A DNA stretch of 44,412 nt from Prevotella sp. (GTDB lineage: Bacteria; Bacteroidota; Bacteroidia; Bacteroidales; Bacteroidaceae), in the NCBI GenBank assembly GCA_017545045.1, contig JAFYDA010000062.1, positions 1 to 44,412 of the forward strand, written 5' to 3'. Of this stretch, positions 34,201 through 43,642 are shown in pieces. Positions within the stretch are counted from its first letter, which is position 1. Each line of letters opens with the position of its first letter. The notes under the pieces are model-generated. The model searched no databases. It saw only the letters and a list, made by a program, of their open reading frames with translations, and had not been told where the DNA came from. The translations under genes were made by a program, and so were the position numbers.

Positions 34201-35202
34201 ATGAAAAGGATTTTTCAGGTGTTTTTCAGTATGCTCGTGGTGGCATTAGCGTTCACTTCGTGCCTGAAATCTGATAATGACACCGTGACGCTCTACGATG
34301 ATATAGCCATCATGGAATTCAAGTTGGGAACCCTCAACCGCTATCTTCATACTACCAGTTCAATCCATACCGACTCTATCTACAAGGTGACGTATTCGGC
34401 CAGCAACTACGTTATGAACATAGACCAGATAAACCACAAAATATATAATACCGACTCGCTGTTGGTCGGAACGGACATTTCACGCGTGGTTTGTACGGTG
34501 ACAACGGAGAACAGCGGCGTTGTCTATGTGAAGTCACAGACAAGTGATTCGCTGACCTATCTCAGGTCTGACTCGATAGACTTTACAGAGCCTCGCATCT
34601 TCCGTGTGTATGCATCCGACGGGTCTTGTAGCCGCGACTATACGGTGAGCCTGAATGTGCGTACCGTGGAGAAAGGAACATTCTACTGGACAGAGACCAG
34701 CAAGGAACTATTCCCCACGACAGATGTCGAACAGCCAAACTGGGCAGAAGAGCTGATGGACAGCACTGACGCGGACATGGTGCCGTATGCGGTCCTCGGC
34801 TATATCAGATGGAATATTAACAGCAAAACGGACTATTCCTTGATGGTGGGCAAGAGCAATGCACTGAAGGGGATGCTGGTCGTCTGGCGGAAAATTATCG
34901 ACGACAATCGTACCAGCCAATGGACGTATATGCCTTGGGCAGAGGACAACAGTGACTATCTGCCCGACATGGACAGGCTGGAACTGGTGTATTTTAAGAA
35001 TAGTGTACTGGCCTTCGGAAGCGATGGTAAAATATATCAAAGCCGTGACCAGGGAGTTACGTGGAAAACGGGCAATACCTTTGTCTATCCAGAAGGGTTC
35101 GACGTCGCGTCGCCATTCCAGATAGCCGTTGATGCTGACGGCTGCTTGTGGCTGACGGATACAGTCAATGGACGTACGTGGAAAGGTGTCATGACAGACT
35201 GA
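34201..35202 (+). CDS. DUF6242-like lipoprotein
   Basis: 333 aa from the Met at 34201. A longer frame begins at 34135 but would include a -7 element TAAATTTG (34167-34174). Lipoprotein signal KRIFQVFFSMLVVALAFTSC (Cys about 21). The N-terminal half has the pattern YDDIAIMEFKLGTLNRYLHT and YASDGSCSRDYTVSLNVRTV seen in DUF6242 proteins, a beta-sandwich type. The C-terminal half contains VYFKNSVLAFGSDGKIYQS and RDQGVTWKTG, reminiscent of BNR/beta-propeller blades. Function unknown. It starts the block DUF6242, DUF6089, uppS, bamA and is 5 nt from the DUF6089 gene. Confidence 0.7.
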   Translation: MKRIFQVFFSMLVVALAFTSCLKSDNDTVTLYDDIAIMEFKLGTLNRYLHTTSSIHTDSIYKVTYSASNYVMNIDQINHKIYNTDSLLVGTDISRVVCTVTTENSGVVYVKSQTSDSLTYLRSDSIDFTEPRIFRVYASDGSCSRDYTVSLNVRTVEKGTFYWTETSKELFPTTDVEQPNWAEELMDSTDADMVPYAVLGYIRWNINSKTDYSLMVGKSNALKGMLVVWRKIIDDNRTSQWTYMPWAEDNSDYLPDMDRLELVYFKNSVLAFGSDGKIYQSRDQGVTWKTGNTFVYPEGFDVASPFQIAVDADGCLWLTDTVNGRTWKGVMTD

Positions 35203-35207
35203 AAACG

Positions 35208-35885
35208 ATGAGACGGGTGCTGATATGCATGCTTCTGGCAGCAAGTGCTTTGGGTGTGAAAGCTCAAGACGACCCTGAGTACAAGATGGAAATCGGAGCG
35301 GGGGCTGGACTGATAAGCTATTTGGGCGACTTCAACGGCAGCCCACTGAAGAACATGCAGCCTATGGGGAGCCTGGTGGCCAAGTACCGTTCCAATCCGC
35401 GGATGTCGTGGGCGGCGAATATCAGCTATGGTAAGCTGAAAGGCAAATCGACTGATGATAAGAGCTGGTTCCCGAATATGGAAGAGCCTTGGTCGTTCAA
35501 CCATTCGCTCATTGATGTATGCCTGCGCTTTGAATATAATTTCTGGGCGTATGGAACAGGAAGGGAGTATCGCGGCGCCAAACCGATAGCGCCGTTCATT
35601 GCCATAGGACTGGGAGCCACGAGTGTGAGTGCAGATAAAAACGTATTCACCTTGAATATGCCAATGGGACTTGGCTTGAAATACAAAATAGGCAACCGGC
35701 TGAACCTGACAGCCGAATGGATGGTGCACTTTACTGGCAGTGACCAGCTTGACGGGGTGGAAGACCCCTATGGCATCAAACGCAGCGGACTGTTCAAGAA
35801 CACCGACTGCTATAGCGCCTTCCAAATGACGCTGACATACGATTTATGGGCAAAATGTAAAACTTGTAACAATGATAGAGACTGA
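35208..35885 (+). CDS. DUF6089-type outer-membrane protein
   Basis: 225 aa from the Met at 35208 with a signal peptide [20 protein letters not shown]; an upstream in-frame start at 35148 would run through the preceding gene. The mature chain has the typical [20 protein letters not shown] start of DUF6089 barrels and several aromatic beta strands, with [14 protein letters not shown] and [13 protein letters not shown]. Genes of this family usually sit just upstream of uppS and bamA in Bacteroidota, as here, suggesting a role in outer-membrane biogenesis. Overlaps uppS by 14 nt. Confidence 0.75.
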   Translation: MRRVLICMLLAASALGVKAQDDPEYKMEIGAGAGLISYLGDFNGSPLKNMQPMGSLVAKYRSNPRMSWAANISYGKLKGKSTDDKSWFPNMEEPWSFNHSLIDVCLRFEYNFWAYGTGREYRGAKPIAPFIAIGLGATSVSADKNVFTLNMPMGLGLKYKIGNRLNLTAEWMVHFTGSDQLDGVEDPYGIKRSGLFKNTDCYSAFQMTLTYDLWAKCKTCNNDRD

Positions 35886-36621
35886 TATTAAATTGGATAA
35901 GACGCACATCCCCCAGCACATTGCCATCATTATGGATGGTAATGGGCGCTGGGCTACCGACCGTGGACTGGATCGTACTTTCGGCCATAAGGCAGGACTC
36001 GATACGGTGAAGACCATTACAGCAGAGTGTGCAAGGCTGGGCGTAAAGTACCTCACGCTATACACCTTCTCGACAGAGAACTGGAATCGTCCCGCCTACG
36101 AGATTGAGGCGCTGATGGGATTGGTGCTCGGATTCATAGAGATGGAACTCTTCACCGACAATAACGTGAAATTCCGCATGATAGGTGACATTGAGCGGTT
36201 GCCACAGAGTGTGCAGGACAAGATTCACTACATGGAAAACCTGACCATCAATAATGACGGCATGACAATGGTGGTTGCCATGAGCTATTCGTCAAAGCTT
36301 GAACTGGTGCGCGCTACACGGCTCATTGCCGAGAAGGTGCAGGCTGGGGAGCTAGCTCCTGCTGACATTAACGACCAGACCATTAACGACCATCTGTGGA
36401 CAAACTTCATGCCTGACCCGGAACTGCTCATACGTACGGGCGGTGAGTTGCGCATATCCAACTACCTGCTCTGGCAGTGTGCCTACTCTGAATTCTATTT
36501 CTGCGACACATACTGGCCAGACTTCGACGAGGCGTGCCTGCATAAGGCCATTGCTGACTACCAAAGGCGTCAGCGACGTTTCGGAAAGACAGAAGCGCAA
36601 GTTGAGGAGGAAGAAAAGTAA
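35872..36621 (+). CDS. uppS: isoprenyl transferase / undecaprenyl diphosphate synthase
   Basis: 249 aa. Makes the C55 lipid carrier for peptidoglycan and other wall polymers from farnesyl and isopentenyl diphosphates. Motifs: [17 protein letters not shown] with the catalytic Asp22, [16 protein letters not shown], and [20 protein letters not shown] with [15 protein letters not shown] near the end. Overlaps the DUF6089 gene by 14 nt; a repeat AAAAGTAAAGT (36612-36622) recurs at 36626-36636 just after the stop. The last residues are a basic-acidic tail of Gln/Glu/Lys. Confidence 0.95.
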   Translation: MIETDIKLDKTHIPQHIAIIMDGNGRWATDRGLDRTFGHKAGLDTVKTITAECARLGVKYLTLYTFSTENWNRPAYEIEALMGLVLGFIEMELFTDNNVKFRMIGDIERLPQSVQDKIHYMENLTINNDGMTMVVAMSYSSKLELVRATRLIAEKVQAGELAPADINDQTINDHLWTNFMPDPELLIRTGGELRISNYLLWQCAYSEFYFCDTYWPDFDEACLHKAIADYQRRQRRFGKTEAQVEEEEK

Positions 36622-36672
36622 AGTATCAAAAGTAAAGTGACATATCATATTATTATAAATAAGGTACGAGGG

Positions 36673-39342
36673 ATGGTAAAGTGTCTTTTGCCTTTTTACC
36701 TTCTCGTTTTCTTACCCTTCTTAGCCGTTGCACAGGACAAGATTGTGAATCCCGACATCTCGTATGCCGGTACGCCACGAACCTGTGAAATCGGAGGATT
36801 GGCCGTTGAAGGAGTCGATGGTTATGAAGACTATATACTTACAGGTCTTTCCGGACTATCAGTGGGACAGGAAATTGAAGTTCCCGGTACGGCTATTACT
36901 GAAGCCGTGAAACGCTACTGGCGTCATGGTCTTTTCTCTCGCGTACAGATAACGGCAGATTCTCTGATAGGTTCTAAAATATACTTGTGTATTCACTTGA
37001 GCCTGCGTCCCCGTGTCAGTACGATCAACTATCTCGGAGTAAAGAAAAGCGAACGGGAGGACTTGGAAGCAAAGCTTGGTATCATGAGGGGTAGTCAGAT
37101 TACGCCGAACATGATTGACCGCGCCAAAATCCTGGCCAAGAAATATTTTGACCAGAAAGGCTTTAAAAACGCGGAAATAGACATCATGCAGCGTGATGAC
37201 GTTACAGGTAAGAACCAAGTTATCCTGGATGTGAACATTGATAAGAAATCGAAGATGAAAGTGCGTCACATCATCTTCGAAGGAAATGAACAACTGGCAG
37301 ACAAGAAGATTAAGGGATCGCTCTTTAGCAAGGGCGCTTTTGGAAAGATTCATGAAGCCGGGAAACTGTCGAATATCTTCAAAGGAAAGAAATTTACCGA
37401 CGAGCGATATGTAGAAGCTAAAGAAGCACTCGTTGATAAATATAATGAACTGGGATACCGCGACATGACCATTATCAGTGATTCTGTGTGGAACAATGAT
37501 GAAAAGCACGTGAATGTGCTGGTCAGAGTGGAGGAAGGCCAGAAATACTATATCCGCAATATCACTTGGGCAGGTAACACCGTGGCTACAACCGACTATC
37601 TTAGCCGGGTCCTTGGTATGAAGAAGGGCGACGTCTACAACCAGCGATTGTTGCAGAAGCGACTGTCAGAGGACGAAGATGCCGTGGGAAACTACTATTG
37701 GAATAACGGTTACCTGTTCTATCAGCTGAACCCGGTAGAGGTCAATGTCGTAGGCGACTCCATTGACTTGGAAATGCGTATATGGGAAGGCACTCAGGCT
37801 CACCTTAATCACGTGCGTATCTATGGTAATGACCGTCTTTATGAGGAAGTCGTACGCCGTGAATTGCGTACCAAGCCAGGTGACCTCTTCTCCAAGGAAG
37901 CCCTCCAGCGTTCAGCACGTGAACTGGCTTCCATGGGGCATTTCGATCCTGAAAAGGTGAACCCAGAGATCAAGCCTAATGGCGAGGACGGCACGGTGGA
38001 CATCAACTGGATGCTGGAACAGAAATCTAACGACCAGATAGAGTTTTCTCTCGGATGGGGACAGACTGGCGTCATCGGACGTATTGGCCTTAAACTGAAT
38101 AATTTCTCCATGCGCAACCTGTTCGGCAAGAACAAGATGCACCGTGGTATCATGCCTGTTGGAGATGGTGAACAGTTAGGCATCAACTTCCAGACCAACG
38201 GTTCGTATTATAGCTCACTATCAACCAGCTACTCTACTAACTGGTTTGGTAATAAGCGCCCGAACTCGTTCAGCATTAGTCTGTTCTATTCAAAGCAGTC
38301 GGATATTTCCAGCTATTACCGCAACAATGCGCTTTACAACAGCCTGGGCTATGGTTATGGTTATGGCTACGGCTATGGTACGTTGAATAGTCTTGCCTAT
38401 AATTATGACTCCATGCTTGATGATGACAAGAACATCCGAATGTTTGGCGCAACCATCGGATGGGGTAAGCGACTGCGCTGGCCTGATGACTATTTCCAGT
38501 TCATGGCCACTATCGGTTACACACGCTATATGTTGCGTGACTGGAACTACTTCTATATTGCAAACGGTAACTGCAACAACCTGAACTTAGGGTTGCAGTT
38601 GTCGCGTACGTCAACAGATAATCAGTTGTTCCCGCGCCGTGGCTCTGAATTTCTGCTTTCGCTGACTGTTACCCCCCCTTGGTCGCTGTTTGACGGAAAG
38701 GACTATAGGAACTTGGCTTTGAACAGCAACTCTGCCACCTATGAAAGTGAGTTGCAGGATATGTATCGCTGGATTGAGTATCATAAATGGAAGTTTAAGT
38801 CACGTACCTATACGGCGTTGACGAGCGCACAGAAGTGCTTTGTCTTGATGACGCGTATAGAATTAGGCATATTAGGTTCGTTCAATAGTGACAAGAAGTC
38901 GCCGTTTGAAACCTTCTATGTAGGTGGCGACGGCATGAGTGGCTATAGCTACAGCTATGCAGAGGAGACCATTGGCATGCGTGGATACGACAACGGTTCT
39001 ATCTCGACATCATCTGCCTATACAGAGTCCAGTGGACGTCGCACGTCAAACAATGCATACGCCTATGACCGCTTCACGCTGGAATTGCGCTATCCGTTCA
39101 TGCTGGGTAATACCACCATTTATGGCCTCGGATTCCTGGAAGGTGGTAACGCATGGGCTGACATAAAGAAATTCAATCCCTTTAATATGAAGCGCTCTGC
39201 GGGTGTCGGTGTGCGCATCTTCCTGCCTATGGTTGGTCTGATGGGTATCGACTGGGCTTATGGCTTCGACAAAGTCTACGGTAGTGGTGGATGGTCTAAG
39301 GGTGGAAGCAATTTCCACTTCGTTCTCGGACAGGAATTTTAA
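36673..39342 (+). CDS. bamA: outer membrane assembly factor BamA
   Basis: 889 aa from the ATG at 36673 (signal peptide MVKCLLPFYLLVFLPFLAVA). A GTG at 36637 is in frame but adds a non-signal stretch. Five POTRA-like domains occupy about residues 40-440, with GLFSRVQITADSLIGSKIYL and RHIIFEGNEQLADKKIKGSL. The beta barrel follows; the end (GVGVRIFLPMVGLMGIDWAY and FHFVLGQEF) carries the usual aromatic terminus. BamA folds and inserts beta-barrel proteins. One predicted loop contains GYGYGYGYGYG (38347-38376), a low-complexity insertion. Followed by three skp-like genes that presumably deliver substrates. Confidence 0.93.
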   Translation: MVKCLLPFYLLVFLPFLAVAQDKIVNPDISYAGTPRTCEIGGLAVEGVDGYEDYILTGLSGLSVGQEIEVPGTAITEAVKRYWRHGLFSRVQITADSLIGSKIYLCIHLSLRPRVSTINYLGVKKSEREDLEAKLGIMRGSQITPNMIDRAKILAKKYFDQKGFKNAEIDIMQRDDVTGKNQVILDVNIDKKSKMKVRHIIFEGNEQLADKKIKGSLFSKGAFGKIHEAGKLSNIFKGKKFTDERYVEAKEALVDKYNELGYRDMTIISDSVWNNDEKHVNVLVRVEEGQKYYIRNITWAGNTVATTDYLSRVLGMKKGDVYNQRLLQKRLSEDEDAVGNYYWNNGYLFYQLNPVEVNVVGDSIDLEMRIWEGTQAHLNHVRIYGNDRLYEEVVRRELRTKPGDLFSKEALQRSARELASMGHFDPEKVNPEIKPNGEDGTVDINWMLEQKSNDQIEFSLGWGQTGVIGRIGLKLNNFSMRNLFGKNKMHRGIMPVGDGEQLGINFQTNGSYYSSLSTSYSTNWFGNKRPNSFSISLFYSKQSDISSYYRNNALYNSLGYGYGYGYGYGTLNSLAYNYDSMLDDDKNIRMFGATIGWGKRLRWPDDYFQFMATIGYTRYMLRDWNYFYIANGNCNNLNLGLQLSRTSTDNQLFPRRGSEFLLSLTVTPPWSLFDGKDYRNLALNSNSATYESELQDMYRWIEYHKWKFKSRTYTALTSAQKCFVLMTRIELGILGSFNSDKKSPFETFYVGGDGMSGYSYSYAEETIGMRGYDNGSISTSSAYTESSGRRTSNNAYAYDRFTLELRYPFMLGNTTIYGLGFLEGGNAWADIKKFNPFNMKRSAGVGVRIFLPMVGLMGIDWAYGFDKVYGSGGWSKGGSNFHFVLGQEF

Positions 39343-39900
39343 ATGAAAAAAGATATGAAAAAGAATTTGATGGTAAAACGACTGATGACTTTAGCATTGC
39401 TAATGATTCTTCACTCTTCATTCTTCACCCTTCACTCTATGGCGCAGAAGTTCGCGTTGGTGGATATGGACTATATCTTGAAGAACATTCCTGCTTATGA
39501 GCGGGCTAACGAACAGCTGAATCAGGTATCGAAGAAATGGCAGGCAGAGGTTGATGCGCTCACGACTGAGGCCCAGACACTGTATAAGAACTATCAGAAT
39601 GAACTGGTGTTCTTGTCGGCTGAGCAGAAAAAGGCCAAGCAGGATGCCATTATGGAAAAAGAGAAACAGGCTTCAGAACTGAAACGCAAGTATTTCGGTC
39701 CAGAAGGTGAGCTTTACAAAAAGCGCACTTCACTGATGTCGCCAATTCAAGACGAGATATATAATGCTGTCAAAGATATTGCCGAATTGCGCGGTTATCA
39801 GTTAGTGCTCGACCGCGCCAGCGACACAGGTATCATTTTTGGATCACCGAAAATTGATATTTCAAACGAGGTCCTTAGCAAGTTGGGCTACGCCAATTAA
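39343..39900 (+). CDS. OmpH/Skp-family periplasmic chaperone, paralogue 1
   Basis: 185 aa. The signal region ends HSSFFTLHSMAQ before KFALVDMDYILKNIPAYERA, the typical start of the mature Skp-like domain. A long coiled-coil-like helical section follows (TTEAQTLYKNYQNELVFLSA, KKAKQDAIMEKEKQASELKR), then RGYQLVLDRASDTGIIFGSP. Skp chaperones hold unfolded outer-membrane proteins in the periplasm. The start is uncertain: Met1, 5 and 10 are all possible. The signal peptide is partly encoded by a GAAGAGTGAA-type repeat in reverse orientation (about 39405-39437). Two paralogues follow directly. Confidence 0.85.
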   Translation: MKKDMKKNLMVKRLMTLALLMILHSSFFTLHSMAQKFALVDMDYILKNIPAYERANEQLNQVSKKWQAEVDALTTEAQTLYKNYQNELVFLSAEQKKAKQDAIMEKEKQASELKRKYFGPEGELYKKRTSLMSPIQDEIYNAVKDIAELRGYQLVLDRASDTGIIFGSPKIDISNEVLSKLGYAN

Positions 39901-39941
39901 AAGATTAATAACATCATAACGACAAAAATAAAAAAAGAAAA

Positions 39942-40448
39942 ATGAAAAAGTTTATCATTGGTGCCATCTGCGCCATCTGCGGTGTATTCACCGCCAATGC
40001 ACAGGCCAAGTTCGGTCATGTTAATACACAGGAAATCATTCAGGCTATGCCGGAATACGGAAAGGCAAAGACAGAAATCGAGGCACTGACCCAACAGTAT
40101 GAGGCTGATTTGAAGTCGATGCAGGACGAACTGCAAAAGAAGGGTGAAGCCTTTGACAAGGAGCAAGCTACCCTACCCGAAAATATCAAGCAGCGTCGCC
40201 AGCAGGAATTGCAGGACATGTACCAGAAGATTCAGCAAAGTTTTCAGGACAACCAGCAGGCATTGGCCAAGGCTCAGCAGGAAAAGATGCAAGCCATCAC
40301 GACAAAGGTGCTTGATGCCATCAAGACCGTAGGCCAGTCTGGAGGTTACGTCTATATCATGGAGATGGGAGCTGGTATTCCTTACATTAGCACCACGCTT
40401 TCCACCGATGTGACTGCCCAGGTAAAGACTCAGCTTGGATTAAAGTAA
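39942..40448 (+). CDS. OmpH/Skp-family periplasmic chaperone, paralogue 2
   Basis: 168 aa. Signal peptide MKKFIIGAICAICGVFTANA, mature chain starts QAKFGHVNTQEIIQAMPEYG. Central helices rich in Gln and Glu (KTEIEALTQQYEADLKSMQD) form the tentacles expected of Skp trimers. It ends YVYIMEMGAGIPYISTTLST. Lies 41 nt after paralogue 1 and 3 nt before paralogue 3. Same role by family; Bacteroidota often carry two or three such genes after bamA. Confidence 0.88.
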   Translation: MKKFIIGAICAICGVFTANAQAKFGHVNTQEIIQAMPEYGKAKTEIEALTQQYEADLKSMQDELQKKGEAFDKEQATLPENIKQRRQQELQDMYQKIQQSFQDNQQALAKAQQEKMQAITTKVLDAIKTVGQSGGYVYIMEMGAGIPYISTTLSTDVTAQVKTQLGLK

Positions 40449-40451
40449 AAA

Positions 40452-40997
40452 ATGAAGCGAATAGTAACCATATTACTGGGCTTGTGCGCTGTCCTGTGCC
40501 TGTCTGCCCAGGACAGCGTACGGGTTTTCAAGTTTGGCTACCTCAGTTATGAAATAGCGCTCCACTCGATGCCCGACTATACTTTGGCACAACAATCGCT
40601 GAACGCTCTGCGTGCAAAGTATGAAGCAGAAATGAAACGTGTGGAGCAAGACTTCAATTTGAAGTACGAAGAGTTTCTGGAGGGTATGCGTGACTTTCCA
40701 GAAACTATTCTCCGAAAGCGTCAGACAGAGTTGAAGGAACTATTGGAACGCAATATAGACTTCAAGGCTGAGTGCCGCCAGCAGCTTACAAAAGACGAGG
40801 CTCAATTGTTTGAACCTCTGAAAGCAAAACTTGCTGATGTACTTGCTACCATTGCCAGCGAGCGCGGCTATGCTTTCATTCTCAATACCGACCTCAATGC
40901 CGTTCCGTTTATCAACCCCGCCATGGGCGATGATATCAACGAACTGGTACGTTCTACGCTCATCAATCGTTCCACCCTGAAAAGTGTTATCCGCTAA
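40452..40997 (+). CDS. OmpH/Skp-family periplasmic chaperone, paralogue 3
   Basis: 181 aa. Signal peptide MKRIVTILLGLCAVLCLSAQ, then VRVFKFGYLSYEIALHSMPD, the Skp-like start. Helical arms with KYEAEMKRVEQDFNLKYEEF and a Glu/Arg-rich centre. End YAFILNTDLNAVPFINPAM. More divergent from paralogues 1 and 2 than they are from each other. It overlaps the murI start by 14 nt, so translation may be coupled. Confidence 0.85.
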   Translation: MKRIVTILLGLCAVLCLSAQDSVRVFKFGYLSYEIALHSMPDYTLAQQSLNALRAKYEAEMKRVEQDFNLKYEEFLEGMRDFPETILRKRQTELKELLERNIDFKAECRQQLTKDEAQLFEPLKAKLADVLATIASERGYAFILNTDLNAVPFINPAMGDDINELVRSTLINRSTLKSVIR

Positions 40998-41829
40998 CCC
41001 AGGCCCTATCGGCATCTTTGACAGTGGCTACGGCGGACTTACCATTCTTCACGGCATCCGCCAGTTGCTTCCCCAGTACGATTACTTGTATTTGGGCGAT
41101 AATGCCCGTGCACCTTATGGATCGCGTTCTTTCGACGTCGTCTATGAGTTTACCCGTCAGGCCGTCGTCAGGCTCTTTGAGATGGGGTGTCACCTCATTA
41201 TCCTCGGCTGTAACACAGCTTCCGCCAAGGCTTTGCGCTCTATTCAGCAGAAGGATCTGCCGCAGATTGATCCCAGTCGTCGCGTACTTGGTATTATCCG
41301 TCCCACAGCTGAAATTATCGGAAACCTGACCACCTCACGTCATGTCGGTGTATTGGCAACTGAGGGAACCATAAAAAGCGAAAGCTACAACCTGGAAATA
41401 CAGAAATTCTACCCGGATATTGTGGTGAGTGGCGTAGCCTGCCCATTCTGGGTGCCGCTGGTGGAATACAATGAGGCCGATTCCCCTGGTGCCGACTATT
41501 TCGTCAAGAAGCGCATAGACCAGATTATGCGCCTTGACCCCCAGATTGATGCATTGATTCTCGGCTGTACACACTATCCGTTGCTGATGCCGAAAATTCT
41601 GAAATATCTTCCAACGGGTGTACGTGTTGTTCCTCAGGGTGAATATGTGGCCGACAGTCTGCAGTCTTATCTGGAGCGCCATCCGGAAATGGAGCAACGC
41701 TGTTCTAAGAATGGTTCTGTTTATTATCTTACCACGGAGAACCCTGAGAAATTTAAGGAGCAGGCCCAGATATTCCTCCATGAGCCGGTGGAGGTGAGTA
41801 ATATCACGTTAGGAACAGTAAACACCTAA
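40984..41829 (+). CDS. murI: glutamate racemase
   Basis: 281 aa. Makes D-glutamate for peptidoglycan. The start is a GTG at 40984, since no ATG precedes the essential GPIGIFDSGYGGLTIL segment closely enough. Catalytic cysteines are present in ILGCNTASAKAL and LILGCTHYPLLMPK. The position after uppS, bamA and skp genes ties envelope lipid, membrane-protein and wall synthesis genes together. Ends 10 nt before the stop of the converging LolC/E-type permease gene. The 14-nt overlap with paralogue 3 of skp is unusual but consistent with the GTG start. Confidence 0.93.
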   Translation: MLSANPGPIGIFDSGYGGLTILHGIRQLLPQYDYLYLGDNARAPYGSRSFDVVYEFTRQAVVRLFEMGCHLIILGCNTASAKALRSIQQKDLPQIDPSRRVLGIIRPTAEIIGNLTTSRHVGVLATEGTIKSESYNLEIQKFYPDIVVSGVACPFWVPLVEYNEADSPGADYFVKKRIDQIMRLDPQIDALILGCTHYPLLMPKILKYLPTGVRVVPQGEYVADSLQSYLERHPEMEQRCSKNGSVYYLTTENPEKFKEQAQIFLHEPVEVSNITLGTVNT

Positions 41830-41839
41830 AACTGCACAC

Positions 41840-43069
41840 TTACTTCAGCAGTCGCCGCGAGAAGTAATGTACCGGATACCAGACGGCGAGCCATCCGACA
41901 ACAAGAACGGTTAAAAAGACGATAACAACATCTTCAGGATGAACGCTAACGGGATATGCATTCACCACAAAGGCTCCTGACGATGAACCGAGTTTCACGA
42001 CACCATAAACCTGCTGAATCCAGCATAGTAACAAACCTAAGGCAATGCCGATGACGGCACCGATGGAGGATATCAGGCGTCCTTCAAAAAGGAATATCTG
42101 TGTGATCTGCTTGTCTGTAGCGCCGAGGTTGCGTAGCGTCACCACATCGTCCCTTTTGTCAATAATCAACATAGAGAGGGAACCTATAATGTTGAAGCAA
42201 GCCACTATAAGGATAAACGTCAGGAAGAAATAGGCGATAAGCTTTTCTATCTTCATGATCTTGAAAGTCTCGTCCTGTTGCTCAAAACGGTCTTTCACAT
42301 AAAACTCATTTCCTGCTATCTTCTGGATTTCAGACTTTACAGATTCAAAATTGCTATTAGGCTTCAGTCGCAATTCCAGCGACGACACCATGCCTTGCTG
42401 TTCAAAGATGCGTCTGGCAAAAGGCAGACTGGTAATGATGTAGTTCTTGTCGTATTTGGCTTGTCTGACGCAGAACAGGACATTAGGCGAATACAACTCG
42501 TCCTCAATAAACCCCTCTTCAGGATTAGTCATGTCCAGCTGTCCCTCACGCCGAGGTGCATATATCTTCAACGGTCTGTCGTATGCAAATCCTGTTCCTA
42601 ATACCTCAGCCAATCGTACTCCAAGAATGCCGTAGTGCATGTCGGCCGCATGCAATTCGAATTCGCCGTCGCCCAGCAGAATCTCATCGATATGTGTCAG
42701 TTGGTCAAAGTTGTCGTCTACACCTTTGACGGTCACCATCGCCTGGCGATCGTTATAAATAGCCAAGGCTTGGTCTTCCACGCATTCCGTTACGACATCA
42801 ATCTGTGGAAGTTTCTTGATGGCTGTCAACTTGGGATTGTCTGCTGCAGCAGTTTTTCCTTTCACTGGCGTTACCTTCAATTGAGGGTCAAACGAGGTCA
42901 GGAACGAAGCCACCAAGTCGTGAAACCCGTTGAAGACACTCAATGTCACTACCATAGCCATGGTTGCCACGGCAACTCCAATCACTGAGATGCCGCTGAT
43001 GACATTGATGGCGTTGGTCGATTTCTTTGAGAAAAGATAACGCCGGGCAATGTAGAACGGGAAATTCAT
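41840..43069 (-). CDS. FtsX/LolC-E-type ABC transporter permease
   Basis: 409 aa. MacB-like periplasmic domain and FtsX-like membrane region: one membrane segment near the N-terminus (INVISGISVIGVAVATMAMV), a large periplasmic domain, and three segments in the C-terminal third (YFFLTFILIVACFNIIGSLS; SIGAVIGIALGLLLCWIQQ; VVIVFLTVLVVGWLAVWYPV). The N-terminal NFPFYIARRYLFSKKSTNAI and the pattern fit LolC/LolE, which release lipoproteins from the inner membrane. No ATPase partner (LolD) is in the window, so lipoprotein export is likely but not proven. Start overlaps the rbfA stop by 4 nt. Confidence 0.85.
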   Translation of the reverse strand: MNFPFYIARRYLFSKKSTNAINVISGISVIGVAVATMAMVVTLSVFNGFHDLVASFLTSFDPQLKVTPVKGKTAAADNPKLTAIKKLPQIDVVTECVEDQALAIYNDRQAMVTVKGVDDNFDQLTHIDEILLGDGEFELHAADMHYGILGVRLAEVLGTGFAYDRPLKIYAPRREGQLDMTNPEEGFIEDELYSPNVLFCVRQAKYDKNYIITSLPFARRIFEQQGMVSSLELRLKPNSNFESVKSEIQKIAGNEFYVKDRFEQQDETFKIMKIEKLIAYFFLTFILIVACFNIIGSLSMLIIDKRDDVVTLRNLGATDKQITQIFLFEGRLISSIGAVIGIALGLLLCWIQQVYGVVKLGSSSGAFVVNAYPVSVHPEDVVIVFLTVLVVGWLAVWYPVHYFSRRLLK

Positions 43070-43401
43070 TGTTTTAGCAGTTCGTCTATACGGTCAATGT
43101 AGTCGAGCGAGTCATCAATAAAGAAGCGCAGTTCAGGAATGATGCGCAACTGGTTACGGACACGCTGTCCCAGTGCAAAGCGTATAGACTTGTTGTTCTG
43201 TTCGATATTCTTGATCAGTTCTTCGCCCTTCTCTGAGGGGAAGATACTCAGGTAAGCAGTACAGACACTGAGATCAGGTGAAATCTTTACCCGTGTGACG
43301 CTCACCATTGTTCCATGTGTGGCGCGGGTCTGCTCCTGAAAGATGACACTCAGCTCTTTTTGCAGTAGTCGGGCTATTTTGTTCTGTCTTGTCTCTTGCA
43401 T
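43066..43401 (-). CDS. rbfA: ribosome-binding factor A
   Basis: 111 aa from the Met at 43401 (MQETRQNKIARLLQKELSVI); a longer frame from 43440 would cover the promoter. Single KH-like domain: VSVTRVKISPDLSVCTAYLS and VRNQLRIIPELRFFIDDSLD YIDRIDELL. RbfA binds the 30S subunit and helps 16S rRNA 5' maturation and cold adaptation. Its neighbour is a LolC/E-type gene rather than infB or truB, an arrangement I associate with Bacteroidales. Promoter: TATCTTTG at 43437-43430 on the minus strand with CTTG 19 nt upstream. Confidence 0.92.
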   Translation of the reverse strand: MQETRQNKIARLLQKELSVIFQEQTRATHGTMVSVTRVKISPDLSVCTAYLSIFPSEKGEELIKNIEQNNKSIRFALGQRVRNQLRIIPELRFFIDDSLDYIDRIDELLKQ

Positions 43402-43429
43402 GTCAATCGTAATTGTTATAATTCGTGTG

Positions 43430-43460
43430 CAAAGATACAAAACATTTCCGATTCCGCAAG
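43430..43460 (-). promoter_or_regulatory. promoter of rbfA
   Basis: Minus strand CTTG (43460-43457), 19 nt, TATCTTTG (43437-43430). ATG at 43401 about 28 nt downstream. The rest of the 367-nt gap up to 43768 shows only the repeat array at 43552-43642 and no gene. Confidence 0.7.
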
Positions 43461-43551
43461 AATTTCATTCGGAAAATATTTCTTTGAATTCAAAAACGTC
43501 GAAGTGCAAAGAGGCAGTGCAAAAAGTCAAAATGGAGCCTGTTTGAAAAAA

Positions 43552-43642
43552 TCCGAAGCCTTCGGACTGTCAGTCCGTTCCGCTTCGGACTGAGAGTCCG
43601 CACCGATACGGACGATTCGTCCGAAGCCGTCGGACAGAAATT
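43552..43642. repeat. array of four 22-23-nt TCCG/CGGAC units
   Basis: Units start at 43552, 43574, 43597 and 43620, each of the form TCCG-N7-(T/A)CGGAC-N6: TCCGAAGCCTTCGGAC, TCCGTTCCGCTTCGGAC, TCCGCACCGATACGGAC, TCCGAAGCCGTCGGAC. Each unit is itself a small palindrome. Similar spacing but a different sequence from the arrays at 13226 and 27316. No ORF; no T-run. Confidence 0.75.

Noticed and set aside
36637-36672. A GTG start for bamA giving MTYHIIINKVRG before the signal peptide
   Set aside because: The ATG at 36673 gives a normal signal peptide directly; the upstream part is a repeat (AAAAGTAAAGT) and does not look like protein.
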